Below are positions 36,487 to 44,966 of a DNA stretch of 64,000 nucleotides, piece by piece. The stretch is taken from assembly GCF_004117055.1 (NCBI RefSeq), contig NZ_CP026363.1:3650001-3714000 (forward strand), given 5' to 3'. This stretch comes from Brevibacillus agri (GTDB lineage: Bacteria; Bacillota; Bacilli; Brevibacillales; Brevibacillaceae). The translations under genes and the position numbers were made by a program. Every line of letters begins with the position of its first letter. Position 1 is the stretch's first letter. Below the pieces are notes generated by a model, which saw only the letters and a program-made list of their open reading frames with translations, was not told the origin of the DNA and did no database searches.

Positions 36487-37911
36487 GTGGAAAAAGATGC
36501 GGAGATTTTGGCCTTGTCGTCTGTAGATCGGTTCATCGACATATTGAACTCGCTTGCGGACGGCATTTTTATATCGGATGCGCAAGGAACCACACTGTGG
36601 CTGAACAAGGCGAGCGAAAACTTGTGCGGCATCCCGAAAGCCGAGCTGATTGGGCAAAACGTGACCGATCTGGAGGAAATGGGCATTTTCAGTCCTTCCG
36701 TGACCCGGCTTGTCCTTGAATCGGGCAAGCCGACGACGACCATCCAGCTTGTGAACAGCAAAGGAAAATTTCTCGTGACAGGCCATATTATCCCGGACGA
36801 AGACGGAAAGCCGGAGCTGATCGTCGCCCACTCCCGGGACATTACGGAGGCGGCACGGGCCAGTTCGCAGTTGGAGGAAACCGTCGCGCTATTGAAGCGC
36901 TACAGCGAGGAACTGCAGCTCATGAAGCGGGAAGCGAACCAAAGCTCGTCGCAGACGCTGATCGGCAACAGCCGCTCGTATTTGGCGCTCATGGAACTGA
37001 TAAAAAAAGTCGCGCTGGTCGACACGACTGTGCTCATCACGGGCGAAACCGGGGTGGGCAAAAGCCATCTCGCCGAGCAAATCCACCAGCTTAGCGAGCG
37101 AAGCGCAGGGCCGTTCGTGCATGTAAACTGTAGCGCCATCCCCGAAACGTTGATCGAATCGGAGCTGTTCGGCTATCACAAAGGGGCGTTTACCGGGGCG
37201 AACCACTCGGGGAAAATCGGCCTGGTCAAAATGGCGGACAAAGGGACGCTGTTCCTCGACGAAATCAGCGAGCTGCCCTACCATTTGCAGTCGAAGCTGC
37301 TGTTGCTTTTGCAAAACAAGACGTTCATGCCGATCGGCGGCACCAAAACTTACACGGCGGACATCCGCATCATCGCCGCGACCAACACCAACCTGCAGGA
37401 GCTGGTGCGCCAAGGGAAGTTCCGGCACGACCTGTACTATCGGCTCAACATTTTGCCGATCAACGTCCCGCCCTTGCGCGAGCGCAAAGACGACATTTTC
37501 CCGCTGTTGCACCACAATTTGCAAAAATTCAACGCCAAGCACCACCAAAAACGCCGTTTCACATCTGACGTGCTGGACGTGTTGCACCAGTATGACTGGC
37601 CAGGCAATGTGCGGGAGCTGGAAAATTTGGTCGAGCGCATCGTCATCACGTCCAAGTTCGACGAGATTTCCGCCACCGATTTGCCGGAGGAACTGCGCAG
37701 CATTCGCGAGCTGGAGGACGGCATCCTCACGCTCGGCTCCCTTTCCTTGACGGAGCGGATGGAAAAAATCGAGGTCGAATTTATCATGCAGGCGCTGCGC
37801 ATCCACAAAACGACGCGCAAGACCGCGGCGGCGCTCGGCATCACCCAATCGCTTCTGATGCGGCGGATCAAAAAGTACGACATTCAGCTTGAGGACGAGA
37901 CGGCCGAATGA
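36487..37911 (+). CDS. PAS-domain sigma-54-dependent transcriptional activator
   Basis: The 474-residue activator has a PAS sensor (about 10-125, ILNSLADGIFISDAQGTTLWLN) and an AAA+ domain (about 155-385) with Walker A GETGVGKS, the sigma-54 contact loop GAFTGAN, Walker B GTLFLDEI and the arginine-finger region FRHDLYYRLNILPI. A Fis-type helix-turn-helix closes it (RKTAAALGITQSLLMRRIKKY). It should bind the palindromes at 36331-36403 and drive the divergent CoA-transferase operon in response to a metabolite sensed by PAS. The start is GTG 36487, with GGGGAG about 10 bases before. Confidence 0.93.
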   Translation: MEKDAEILALSSVDRFIDILNSLADGIFISDAQGTTLWLNKASENLCGIPKAELIGQNVTDLEEMGIFSPSVTRLVLESGKPTTTIQLVNSKGKFLVTGHIIPDEDGKPELIVAHSRDITEAARASSQLEETVALLKRYSEELQLMKREANQSSSQTLIGNSRSYLALMELIKKVALVDTTVLITGETGVGKSHLAEQIHQLSERSAGPFVHVNCSAIPETLIESELFGYHKGAFTGANHSGKIGLVKMADKGTLFLDEISELPYHLQSKLLLLLQNKTFMPIGGTKTYTADIRIIAATNTNLQELVRQGKFRHDLYYRLNILPINVPPLRERKDDIFPLLHHNLQKFNAKHHQKRRFTSDVLDVLHQYDWPGNVRELENLVERIVITSKFDEISATDLPEELRSIRELEDGILTLGSLSLTERMEKIEVEFIMQALRIHKTTRKTAAALGITQSLLMRRIKKYDIQLEDETAE

Positions 37912-37984
37912 TCTCGGTACTTGCCGCTCCCAGCCTTCGCCTGTTCCTCGTCACGAGCGGCTACATCCTGCGATTTTTTGCGCG

Positions 37985-38022
37985 AAAAAAAAGGAGCGCT
38001 ACCACTCGCAGCGCTCCTTTCC
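37985..38022 (-). terminator. Terminator of the 133-aa hypothetical gene
   Basis: On the minus strand AAAGGAGCGCT pairs perfectly with AGCGCTCCTTT, followed by TTTTT. Confidence 0.85.
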
Positions 38023-38036
38023 CTGTTCTTGTCCGA

Positions 38037-38438
38037 CTATTCCTCGACCTTTTTTGGCGCCTTGCCAAACCAGGTCTTCGCTACCAGCTCGACGACTTGC
38101 TTCGGCAGCGATTGCGGCGGCTGCACTTCCTGGCCTGACGCGTCGACGCTGCGATACAGCAGCGCTGTGTCGTCTGCCGGATCTGACTTCGTTTGCAAAG
38201 TCCACTCGCCGATTTGCCCGGCGTTGGTCCATTCCTCGATCATGAGCTGGTATTCGCCCGGTGCCAGCTCAATGTAGTCGTCCTCTGTCACATCAATGAC
38301 AGCGTAGCCGTCGTGCTCGATTTCGGCATCGTATGTATTCCCGTTGGCTGCTTCGTAAAGAGCCAGCTCTTCCGGGTTGTTCAAATTCTCTTTCAGCGTC
38401 GCAAAATCGTGAATCGTCACTTTGATCCGTTTTGCCAT
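38037..38438 (-). CDS. Hypothetical acidic protein, 133 aa
   Basis: The start at ATG 38438 follows GGAGGGG at good spacing. The protein is soluble, with beta-rich segments: AKRIKVTIHDFATLKENLNN, GYAVIDVTEDDYIELAPGEY and EEWTNAGQIGEWTLQTK. The C-terminus is basic-proline (FGKAPKKVEE). No known family is recognised. It is a single-gene unit with its own strong terminator, 50 bases downstream of the endonuclease IV stop. Confidence 0.7.
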   Translation of the reverse strand: MAKRIKVTIHDFATLKENLNNPEELALYEAANGNTYDAEIEHDGYAVIDVTEDDYIELAPGEYQLMIEEWTNAGQIGEWTLQTKSDPADDTALLYRSVDASGQEVQPPQSLPKQVVELVAKTWFGKAPKKVEE

Positions 38439-38489
38439 TGGTACCCCTCCCTCGTTGACAACATCCTCTCACACTGTACCACAATCCGG

Positions 38490-39332
38490 TCAAGCCTGCC
38501 AATTGTTCGCCAGACGCCGGACGTGCCTGATTTCTTCGCGATGCCCCCCGCTTGACCCTCGCGCTGTCTCCAATACAATCGGCAAGCCTTGAAGCTGCGG
38601 CGTGCGCAACAGCTCGGCAAAAGCATTGTCCCCGATCATCCCTTGTCCGATGCGCGCATGCCGATCCCGAAACGAGCCGCTCGGGTAAACCGAATCGTTC
38701 AAATGCACGGCGGACAAATACGGCAAATAGTCCAGTTCTTCCATACGCTGTATGACCGCGCCCCAATTTTTCCCGTCCCACAGCCCGCTGGCAAACGCGT
38801 GGCACGTATCGAAGCAAAACCCGACCTTCTGCGGCTCGGCAAGCAGTTGCCGCACCTGTGCCAGCTCCTCCAGCGTCGTGCCCATCCGGTTGCCCTGTCC
38901 GGCGTTGTTTTCGATCAGCAGCTTGGCCTGTCCGGCCCAGCCGTCCACGATTCGATTCGTCAGCAAAATCATCCGCTTGTAGCCGGCAAGCACGTCCGTC
39001 CCTTTGTACTGCCCGAAGTGGACAACTACGCCAAGCGCTCCGCACGCCTCGGCAATCTCCAGATCGTTGCGCACCGATTGCACCGTCACCAGAGCCAGCT
39101 CGTCGTCTTCCACGCACAAGTTGACCGGATAAGCCGTATGGGCAATCGACGCCAAGCCGTGTTCCTCGCAAAAAGCGCGGCAAGCTGCCGCATCGGCCGG
39201 ATCAAACTGCTTGACCCCCAGGCTGCGCGGGTTTTTCGGGAAAAACTGATAAGAGGCGGCTCCTTCCCGCAGAGCGGTTCGCGCCGCCTCTGCATAGCCG
39301 TGGCGGATGCTGATGTGACACCCGATTTTCAT
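38490..39332 (-). CDS. nfo: Endonuclease IV (AP endonuclease family 2)
   Basis: The 280-residue TIM-barrel enzyme has the family zinc ligands spread in GCHISIRHG, VHFGQYKG, LIENNAGQGNRMG, GFCFDTCHAFASG, AVHLNDSVYPSGSFRDRHARIGQG and IVLETARGS. It cuts 5' of abasic sites in base-excision repair. Length and motif order match Nfo. ATG 39332 follows GAGG. It may share a transcript with the downstream 133-aa gene. Confidence 0.93.
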   Translation of the reverse strand: MKIGCHISIRHGYAEAARTALREGAASYQFFPKNPRSLGVKQFDPADAAACRAFCEEHGLASIAHTAYPVNLCVEDDELALVTVQSVRNDLEIAEACGALGVVVHFGQYKGTDVLAGYKRMILLTNRIVDGWAGQAKLLIENNAGQGNRMGTTLEELAQVRQLLAEPQKVGFCFDTCHAFASGLWDGKNWGAVIQRMEELDYLPYLSAVHLNDSVYPSGSFRDRHARIGQGMIGDNAFAELLRTPQLQGLPIVLETARGSSGGHREEIRHVRRLANNWQA

Positions 39333-39433
39333 GCGTTCCTCGCCCCCTCACTCGCTTTCCCCATTTTTCCCCTGGCCGTCCATTCTCAATCGCCTTGCGG
39401 GAAAGCACTTGCGCTTCTTTCTCCCATCCGGTA

Positions 39434-39459
39434 GACCGAAATTAAACCGAACGTTCAGT
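39434..39459. promoter_or_regulatory. Upstream operator of the TetR regulator
   Basis: ACCGAACGTTCAGT (39446-39459) is an imperfect palindrome closely matching the perfect copy after the gene. A GACCGAA half site lies at 39434-39440. It sits 25-50 bases before the TetR start. Confidence 0.65.
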
Positions 39460-39483
39460 CTATAAAAAGGAGCCTTGCCTTTC

Positions 39484-40077
39484 ATGTCCAAACGTCGCCT
39501 TGATGGGGAGAAAACCAAACAACATATCGTCGAGAAAGCAACCGAGCTGTTTTCCCAAAAGGGCTACTTCGCCACATCGATCGAAGACATCTGCCAAGCG
39601 ACCGGAGCGAGCAAAGGGAGCCTTTACTACCATTTCAAAAACAAGGAGCAGCTTTTTTTGCACCTGCTGGAAAAGCAGTATAACGAGTGGACAGAGCTGT
39701 GGAAGGAAAAAGAGAAGCAGTACGCCACTTCGGTGGAAAAGCTGTACGCCTTGGCCGCTTTTCTGCTCGAAGACTTTTTGTCCCACCCGTTGAAACGAGC
39801 CGGAGAAGAGTTTTCCGGCAGCCAGCTCGCCGATCCGCTCATTATGGACCAGGTGCTTGCGATGCTCAGCTCCTCCTACACGCTGTACACGTCGATTTTT
39901 CAGGAAGGAATGGCGCGCGGAGAATTTGCCGAGGCCGATCCGGAAGAGCTGGCGATGATCCTCGAAGGGTTTGTCAACGGCCTTATCAATGTCGGCTTCA
40001 AAATGGAGGAGGAGCGCCTTCATGCCTTGATGAAGCGGGGGATTGATGTTTTGCTGCATGGTATTGTCGCCAGGTAG
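39484..40077 (+). CDS. TetR/AcrR-family repressor
   Basis: The 197-residue regulator has a TetR N-terminal DNA-binding domain: IVEKATELFSQKGYFATSIEDIC then QATGASKGSLYYHFKNKEQLF (helix-turn-helix about residues 28-50). The ligand domain is not recognisable. Palindromes before and after the gene suggest that it represses itself and the downstream efflux gene. That downstream MFS gene is now a remnant. ATG 39484 is favoured over a TTG three codons earlier because AAGGAG is too close to the TTG. Confidence 0.88.
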   Translation: MSKRRLDGEKTKQHIVEKATELFSQKGYFATSIEDICQATGASKGSLYYHFKNKEQLFLHLLEKQYNEWTELWKEKEKQYATSVEKLYALAAFLLEDFLSHPLKRAGEEFSGSQLADPLIMDQVLAMLSSSYTLYTSIFQEGMARGEFAEADPEELAMILEGFVNGLINVGFKMEEERLHALMKRGIDVLLHGIVAR

Positions 40078-40094
40078 CTTTTTTTCGAAAGTTT

Positions 40095-40116
40095 ATAGAC
40101 CGAACGTTCGGTTTAA
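40095..40116. promoter_or_regulatory. Downstream operator between the TetR gene and the MFS remnant
   Basis: ACCGAACGTTCGGT (40099-40112) is a perfect palindrome, with flanking ATAG/TTTA. It lies 26-39 bases before the MFS remnant start and matches the site upstream of the TetR gene. Confidence 0.75.
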
Positions 40117-40137
40117 TTAATCGCAGGAGTGTGCAAA

Positions 40138-40615
40138 ATGAAGCCACTAATGGGGAAATCGCGTCTTTCTCACCGTCTTTGTCTCCGATACGCTGGAAAA
40201 CGTCGGGATTTGGATACGCAACATGGCTTTGCTTTATTACGTGATGGAGACGAGCGGAAACAATCCGGTTGCCGTCTTCGCTCTCTCCATCGTCGTCGAG
40301 GCGCTCTCTGTCTGGCTGATCGTCACCGCTGCCATGCGTTTTTTCACCGGAGTGGGGCTTGCTTTTCTGGAAATTGTGATCGGAATGCGGATGATTACGC
40401 TTGTCGAAGAAGCGTACGTCGGCCGGGTAAACGGGACGATTGCGCCGCTGCTCGTCGGGCTGATGATGCTCGGTTCGTTTGTGGCCGGGCCACTGATGCA
40501 GTTGACCGCGCTGATTTATGTCTTCGTCATCGCAGGCGCGGTCGTGCTCGTTGCCGCCTGGGGAAGCTCCCGCATCAACTGGGCGTCCGGCGCTGAGCGT
40601 GCCCTGGAGCATTAG
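40138..40615 (+). pseudogene. MFS transporter with a large internal deletion and a 5' frameshift
   Basis: ATG 40138 follows GCAGGAG, but its frame ends early. A neighbouring frame reads NRVFLTVFVSDTLENVGIW and NMALLYYVMETSGNNPVAVF, the start of a 12-helix MFS exporter. After about 55 residues it jumps to late sequence (AAMRFFTGVGLAFLEIVIG, LVEEAYVGRVNGTIAPLLVG), and ends at 40615. About 250 middle residues are missing compared with a normal protein of about 400. The 5' frame is shifted by one base. The partner TetR gene and both operators are intact. The original role was probably drug export. Confidence 0.8.
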
Positions 40616-40694
40616 AAAACTTGGCTGCGCCAAGCCATTGGCACAGCCTTCGTTGCACTTTCCGCTGGATAAAATCTTATCCAACCTTATCTGC

Positions 40695-40726
40695 ACAAAA
40701 AAGCTGCCCGGAGTCCGGACAGCTTG
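40695..40726 (-). terminator. Terminator of the Usp gene
   Basis: On the minus strand AAGCTGTCCGG pairs with CCGGGCAGCTT (one mismatch), followed by TTTTTGTG. Confidence 0.75.
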
Positions 40727-40743
40727 CCTGTTCACGAATGAGC

Positions 40744-41613
40744 CTATGATTTGACGATCAACAGCGGCGTTTTGGTGCGATGAATCGTTTTGAAGGTCAC
40801 GCTGCCGAGAAGAGTGCCCGCGATGCCGCCAAGCCCGTGGTGACCGAGCACGATCAGACCTGCTTGCTCCTCTTCGGCGGTCTGGCGAATCACTGTCGCC
40901 GGATCGCCAATCACTACCTTGCTCTCGTAAGGAATTTGCGCCGCTTCCAGCACTTCTTCGCAAGTGCGCACGGTTTCTTTTCCCCAGTTTTCCAGCGTCG
41001 CTGTGTCTTCCCAGCCTACGCCGTACACTCCGGCATAAGCGACAGGAGGCGTCACGACACTGAGCAGCAGGTAGGAAACGCCCGGAATGTCCTGGCTCAA
41101 GGCAATCGCTTTTTGCGCTGCGTTTTTCGCCTGCTCCGAGCCGTCGACGGCGATCAGCACTTTTTGCCAAGGGAAGCGGCTGGCATCGGTCTCCTCGGAA
41201 ATGAGGAAGACAGGAAGCTGGGCGTCGTGAATCGTCGGGTAGCTGACGCTTTGCAGCAGGAATCCGGTGATCCGGCCGTATCCGTGCGTCCCCATGACGA
41301 TTGCGGCGTACTCGCCTTTTGTCGCGTGCTTGGCGATCACTTCATGCGGCTCGCCGAACTCGATTTCCAATTCGTAAGTGACTCCTGCCTCTTCGACAAT
41401 CGTGAGGAACTTTTTCAAGTCTTCTCTCGCTTCATCCAATTGGAAATCTTCCACGCTTTTTTGCCCGAGCTTGCGGACGACGTTGCGCGATGGAAACGGA
41501 GGGATGGCATGAAGCAGAGTCAGTTCATGCTTATCTTTGGCGTACGCAAGAGCAAAGCGAACCGCCTGAATAGACTGTGCAGAGAAATCTACTGGTACTA
41601 GAATACGGGACAT
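40744..41613 (-). CDS. Tandem universal stress protein
   Basis: The 289-residue protein has two UspA domains (1-145 and 148-289). Each has the ATP-binding signature G-2x-G-9x-G/S region: GTHGYGRITGFLLQSVSYPTI-like in the first and GHHGLGGIAGTLLGSVTFKT-like in the second, plus an N-terminal Asp (ILVPVDFS, VLIAVDGS). Tandem Usp proteins bind ATP or AMP and act in stress adaptation in ways not known in detail. The first domain has Gln before Ser in the last glycine position, so nucleotide binding there may be weaker. Confidence 0.9.
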   Translation of the reverse strand: MSRILVPVDFSAQSIQAVRFALAYAKDKHELTLLHAIPPFPSRNVVRKLGQKSVEDFQLDEAREDLKKFLTIVEEAGVTYELEIEFGEPHEVIAKHATKGEYAAIVMGTHGYGRITGFLLQSVSYPTIHDAQLPVFLISEETDASRFPWQKVLIAVDGSEQAKNAAQKAIALSQDIPGVSYLLLSVVTPPVAYAGVYGVGWEDTATLENWGKETVRTCEEVLEAAQIPYESKVVIGDPATVIRQTAEEEQAGLIVLGHHGLGGIAGTLLGSVTFKTIHRTKTPLLIVKS

Positions 41614-41763
41614 AAGGACACGTCCTTTCCTCTTTCATCGTCGCAAAAAGTCGATTTTTGAGACTTTTTGCCTGTTTTCATTGTAGACTGACACCCTCAT
41701 TATGTATGTAGGGGAATTCCCTGATCTTGGCATCGAAAAAACCCTTAGGTCTAGTTTCTCTCT

Positions 41764-42825
41764 CTATTCTAGTACTCCTGTAATAAAAATGGTGGGCTCT
41801 GCGCCGAGATCAATATCGCAAATCTCGTGATCTTCTGCCATCCGCCGATTCGCCTGCTGCTCCCGCCTGATGACCCGCACGACCGGACGGGCTGGCAGGC
41901 CGCGGTTTTGGTCGATCACGACGCCGACTTCGCCTGTGCTCAGCTTGAACGACGTGCCGATCGGGTACAGCGCGATCGAGCGCAGGAAGTGGATGACCAT
42001 TTTGTGGTCGAAGCGCTTTTCCGCAAGGCCCATGATTCGCTCGCACGCCTCGTAGGGAGGCAGCGTCTCCTCTTCCTCGGAAAGCGGCGAGATCAGATTG
42101 TCGTAGTAGTTGCAGATCGCGACGATTTTGGCGAACTCGTGAATCTCGTCGCCGCTTAGTCCGCGGGGGACTCCGGTTCCGTCGACCCATTCATGGTGCT
42201 GGAGCGGCACGTGCGCAGACACGATGCTCATCTCGTGTTTTTTTCGCAATATTTCAAACCCTATCCAGGTATGATGATTGGTCCTGCTGTTTTTCTTGTA
42301 GGCTGGCGCTTCCTTGTCCACCGACAGCTTGCCGATGTCATGCAAAAGCGCGCCGATTGCCAGCTCTTTCAGTTGCGTGGTGTTGTAGCCAAGCCCGACG
42401 CCCATCACGGTCGCCATCATGCAGACGTTGAGCGAATGGATGTACAGGGCGTTGTCCTTGGTGCGAATTTCCCCGAGATTTAACAGCACCTTGCGATTGC
42501 GCAGCGTCTCTTCGACAATGTTGCCGACAGACTTTTGAATGCCGCGCACGTCGAACTCCTTGCCGGACTGGACACACGAAATCGCGCCTGACAGATTGCG
42601 AATGGCATCTTTTCGCGTCGTCTCTGTGACTACCTCCTGTTCCTTCACCTCGTCGAAAAAAGGGTCCTTGATACTGAGCATCGTCACCCCAAAGCGCCGC
42701 AGCTTGTTTATCATTCCGACGGTCAGTTGCACACCCGTCTGCAACAGCGTCAAGCCCTCGCTCGTATAAATGCTGCGAGCCAGCACATCCCCAGGCTCAA
42801 CTTGATCTACGCTCACATATTTCAT
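41764..42825 (-). CDS. HD-GYP domain protein (predicted cyclic-di-GMP phosphodiesterase)
   Basis: The 353-residue protein has an N-terminal region without transmembrane segments (1-120) and an HD-GYP domain (about 125-290). It has the HD motif LLHDIGKLSVDKE, further histidines HHTWIGFEIL and HVPLQHHEWVDGTG, and the GYP position reads GTGVPRGL, with Val for Tyr. Such enzymes linearise cyclic-di-GMP. The metal-binding His and Asp residues appear kept, so activity is plausible. AGGAGG lies 9 bases before ATG 42825. A second HD-GYP gene is 175 bases upstream. Confidence 0.9.
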   Translation of the reverse strand: MKYVSVDQVEPGDVLARSIYTSEGLTLLQTGVQLTVGMINKLRRFGVTMLSIKDPFFDEVKEQEVVTETTRKDAIRNLSGAISCVQSGKEFDVRGIQKSVGNIVEETLRNRKVLLNLGEIRTKDNALYIHSLNVCMMATVMGVGLGYNTTQLKELAIGALLHDIGKLSVDKEAPAYKKNSRTNHHTWIGFEILRKKHEMSIVSAHVPLQHHEWVDGTGVPRGLSGDEIHEFAKIVAICNYYDNLISPLSEEEETLPPYEACERIMGLAEKRFDHKMVIHFLRSIALYPIGTSFKLSTGEVGVVIDQNRGLPARPVVRVIRREQQANRRMAEDHEICDIDLGAEPTIFITGVLE

Positions 42826-42940
42826 GGGGTCAATCCTCCTGATTCCTTCTCCCCTGATGCTTTTTCCCTATCTTAGCATTGGAAAAACATGTTTCGCAGA
42901 TGTTTTTATGAACAATCCGGCAAAAAAGGACCTTTGCAGC

Positions 42941-42969
42941 AAAAAAGCACCGGATGATCCGGTGCTTTT
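42941..42969 (-). terminator. Terminator between the two HD-GYP genes
   Basis: On the minus strand AAAAGCACCGGAT pairs with ATCCGGTGCTTTT, followed by TTGC. The stem is perfect. Confidence 0.85.
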
Positions 42970-43000
42970 CGCACAAAAGACGGCGCTGTTTCTTTTGGCC

Positions 43001-43630
43001 TTACAGTCGCGCTTTTTCTCTGCGGCTGGCCATCGCCTCCAGGAACACGTCGACGACGGTCGGGTCAAACTGGCTGCCTTTTCCGTCCAGCAACTGGTCG
43101 ACAGCCTTCCCGTAGTCCAAAACAGGGCGGTAAAGCCGCGCTGACGTCATCGCGTTGAAAGCCTCGGCGACAGAGACAATTTTTGCGCCCAGCGGAATCT
43201 CGGCAGCGAAAAGGCCGTGCGGATAGCCTTTGCCATCCAGCCGTTCGCGATGGTACAGCACCGTCTTGGCAATTCCTCGCTGTTGCAAGGGAGCAATCCG
43301 TTTTACAATCGCGTAGCCGATCTCTGGATGCTTTTTCATGATAGCCAATTCTTCCGGTGTGAGCGACCCGTTTTTCCTCAGGATCGAATCCGGTGTGCCA
43401 ATGATCCTGATGTCGTGCAGCAAGGCGCCGATATACACATTGGCACATTCTTCCTCGTCGAGCTGAAGTTGGTTGGCGATTACCCAGGCGTAAAAGCCAA
43501 CGTTGACCGAATGCTGATACGTATAAGGATCACGGGCGTTCACGCATGAAACGAGCGAGTGGATCGTTTCGACCATGTGATTCGTAGCCGCACGGTTACT
43601 ATGCAGCATCGTCGTTAACAGTTTTTGCAA
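43001..43630 (-). CDS. HD-GYP domain protein with degenerate HD motif
   Basis: The 209-residue protein is almost only an HD-GYP domain. RDPYTYQHSVNVGFYA, KKHPEIGYAIVKRI, VLYHRERLDGKGYPHGL and GAKIVSVAEAFNAMTS are good matches, and the GYP loop is intact. The first metal motif reads GALLHDIRIIGTPD instead of HDIGKIG, so the Gly-Lys pair after HD is lost. Lys at this place contacts the phosphate in known structures, so catalysis may be impaired. TTG 43630 is taken as start because GGGGAGG lies five bases before it; an ATG six codons upstream is weaker. Confidence 0.85.
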   Translation of the reverse strand: MQKLLTTMLHSNRAATNHMVETIHSLVSCVNARDPYTYQHSVNVGFYAWVIANQLQLDEEECANVYIGALLHDIRIIGTPDSILRKNGSLTPEELAIMKKHPEIGYAIVKRIAPLQQRGIAKTVLYHRERLDGKGYPHGLFAAEIPLGAKIVSVAEAFNAMTSARLYRPVLDYGKAVDQLLDGKGSQFDPTVVDVFLEAMASRREKARL

Positions 43631-43707
43631 TGGTGCCTCCCCGGCCATGTCATCCCGCTCTTTTCTCTCAAGCGAAATTTACGAAATGTAGCGCCGCAAC
43701 GTTTTCG

Positions 43708-44961
43708 TCATTCTCGGAGCAGCAGAGCAAAGACAAGCTCTCCTTGCTGCACACCCTTCCCGCCAGGGGGAATCTTAATCAAGCAGTCGGAATCTTTAAT
43801 CGACACGGTTACGCTTGACTGGTCCATTCCGACAGGCTTTACGAACAGTTTGCCATCTTGCACATACGATTTTCCGCGGACATAGCGCGGATACGCATTG
43901 ACCTTGGCAAACGCCTCTCCTAAAAAAGCCGTGCATTCCGGTCTGTATTTGTTTTTGCGCCCTTGCATCCCCAAAATCGCCGGGCGGACGAACAGCTCGA
44001 AGCCGACAAAGCACGCCCCCGGATTGCCTGACAGGGCAAATAAAAAGGCGTCTTTCCACACCCCTGCCGTCGTCGGGCTTCCGGGCCGCATCGCTACTTT
44101 GTTGAACAGCAGCTCCCCTTCCCAGTTTTGGAAAAGATCGACGAGAATATCGTAGTCGCCTACCGATACGCCGCCTGATGTGATGACAAAATCCGCGGTG
44201 GAAAACGCATCGAGAATAACCGCTTGCGCTTTGTCCGCTTCATCCGGGACCGCGCCCATCAACAGCGGAATGCCCCCCGCTTCCCGAACGAGCGCTGCCA
44301 GCATGTAAGAGTTGCTGTTTCGGATTTTCCCCTGGCACAGTGGCGCGTCCACAGGCAGCAGTTCGGAGCCTGTGGCGAATATCGCGACGGTCGGGCGCTT
44401 ATATACGTTGACACGAGAAAAGCCGAATGTAGCCAGCAGCGCCGTCTCGCCAGCGCGAATTTCGCTTCCTTTTTGCAGGACGCATTCGCCTTTGGCGAGT
44501 TCGTGGCCGATCGGAGTCAGATTTTTGCCGGACGGCATCTCTTTTTTGATGGACACGAACGTTTTGCCCTGCTTCTCCACGTTGTCGGTCATTTCCAGCA
44601 TGATAACCGCGTCTGCCTGTTCCGGCACCATCGCTCCGGTCATGATCCGCGTAGCCGTATTAGGCGATACGGCTTTAGTCGGAACTAAGCCGCACGGAAC
44701 ATGCTCGATCACTTCCAGCAGGACGGGCGATTCCGGTGACGCTCCCTTGGTAGCGCTCGCCATGATCGCAAAGCCATCCATCCCGGAACGGCGGAAATGC
44801 GGCATCGGCTCGGGCGCCGTCACCTCCTCTGCCAACGTGCGGCCGCAGGCAGCTTCCAGCGAAACCTCCTCCACGCCAAGCTGGCGCAGATGCTGTTCGA
44901 TTCTGCGCTGCGCTTCCTCCACCTGAACAGTCTGTCGGCGAAAACGATTTGCGTTTTCCAT
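43708..44961 (-). CDS. moeA: Molybdopterin molybdenumtransferase
   Basis: The 417-residue MoeA has PHFRRSGMDGFAI (substrate loop), GAMVPEQADAVIMLE, ATGSELLPVDAPL, VITSGGVSVGDYDILVDLF and ALSGNPGACFVGFELFVRP in the usual order, with the C-terminal beta domain ending VQQGELVFALLLRE. It inserts molybdate into adenylated molybdopterin. It is the last gene of the formate dehydrogenase operon, five bases after moaA, and supplies the cofactor that FdhF needs. Confidence 0.95.
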   Translation of the reverse strand: MENANRFRRQTVQVEEAQRRIEQHLRQLGVEEVSLEAACGRTLAEEVTAPEPMPHFRRSGMDGFAIMASATKGASPESPVLLEVIEHVPCGLVPTKAVSPNTATRIMTGAMVPEQADAVIMLEMTDNVEKQGKTFVSIKKEMPSGKNLTPIGHELAKGECVLQKGSEIRAGETALLATFGFSRVNVYKRPTVAIFATGSELLPVDAPLCQGKIRNSNSYMLAALVREAGGIPLLMGAVPDEADKAQAVILDAFSTADFVITSGGVSVGDYDILVDLFQNWEGELLFNKVAMRPGSPTTAGVWKDAFLFALSGNPGACFVGFELFVRPAILGMQGRKNKYRPECTAFLGEAFAKVNAYPRYVRGKSYVQDGKLFVKPVGMDQSSVTVSIKDSDCLIKIPPGGKGVQQGELVFALLLRE

Positions 44962-44966
44962 CTCGC

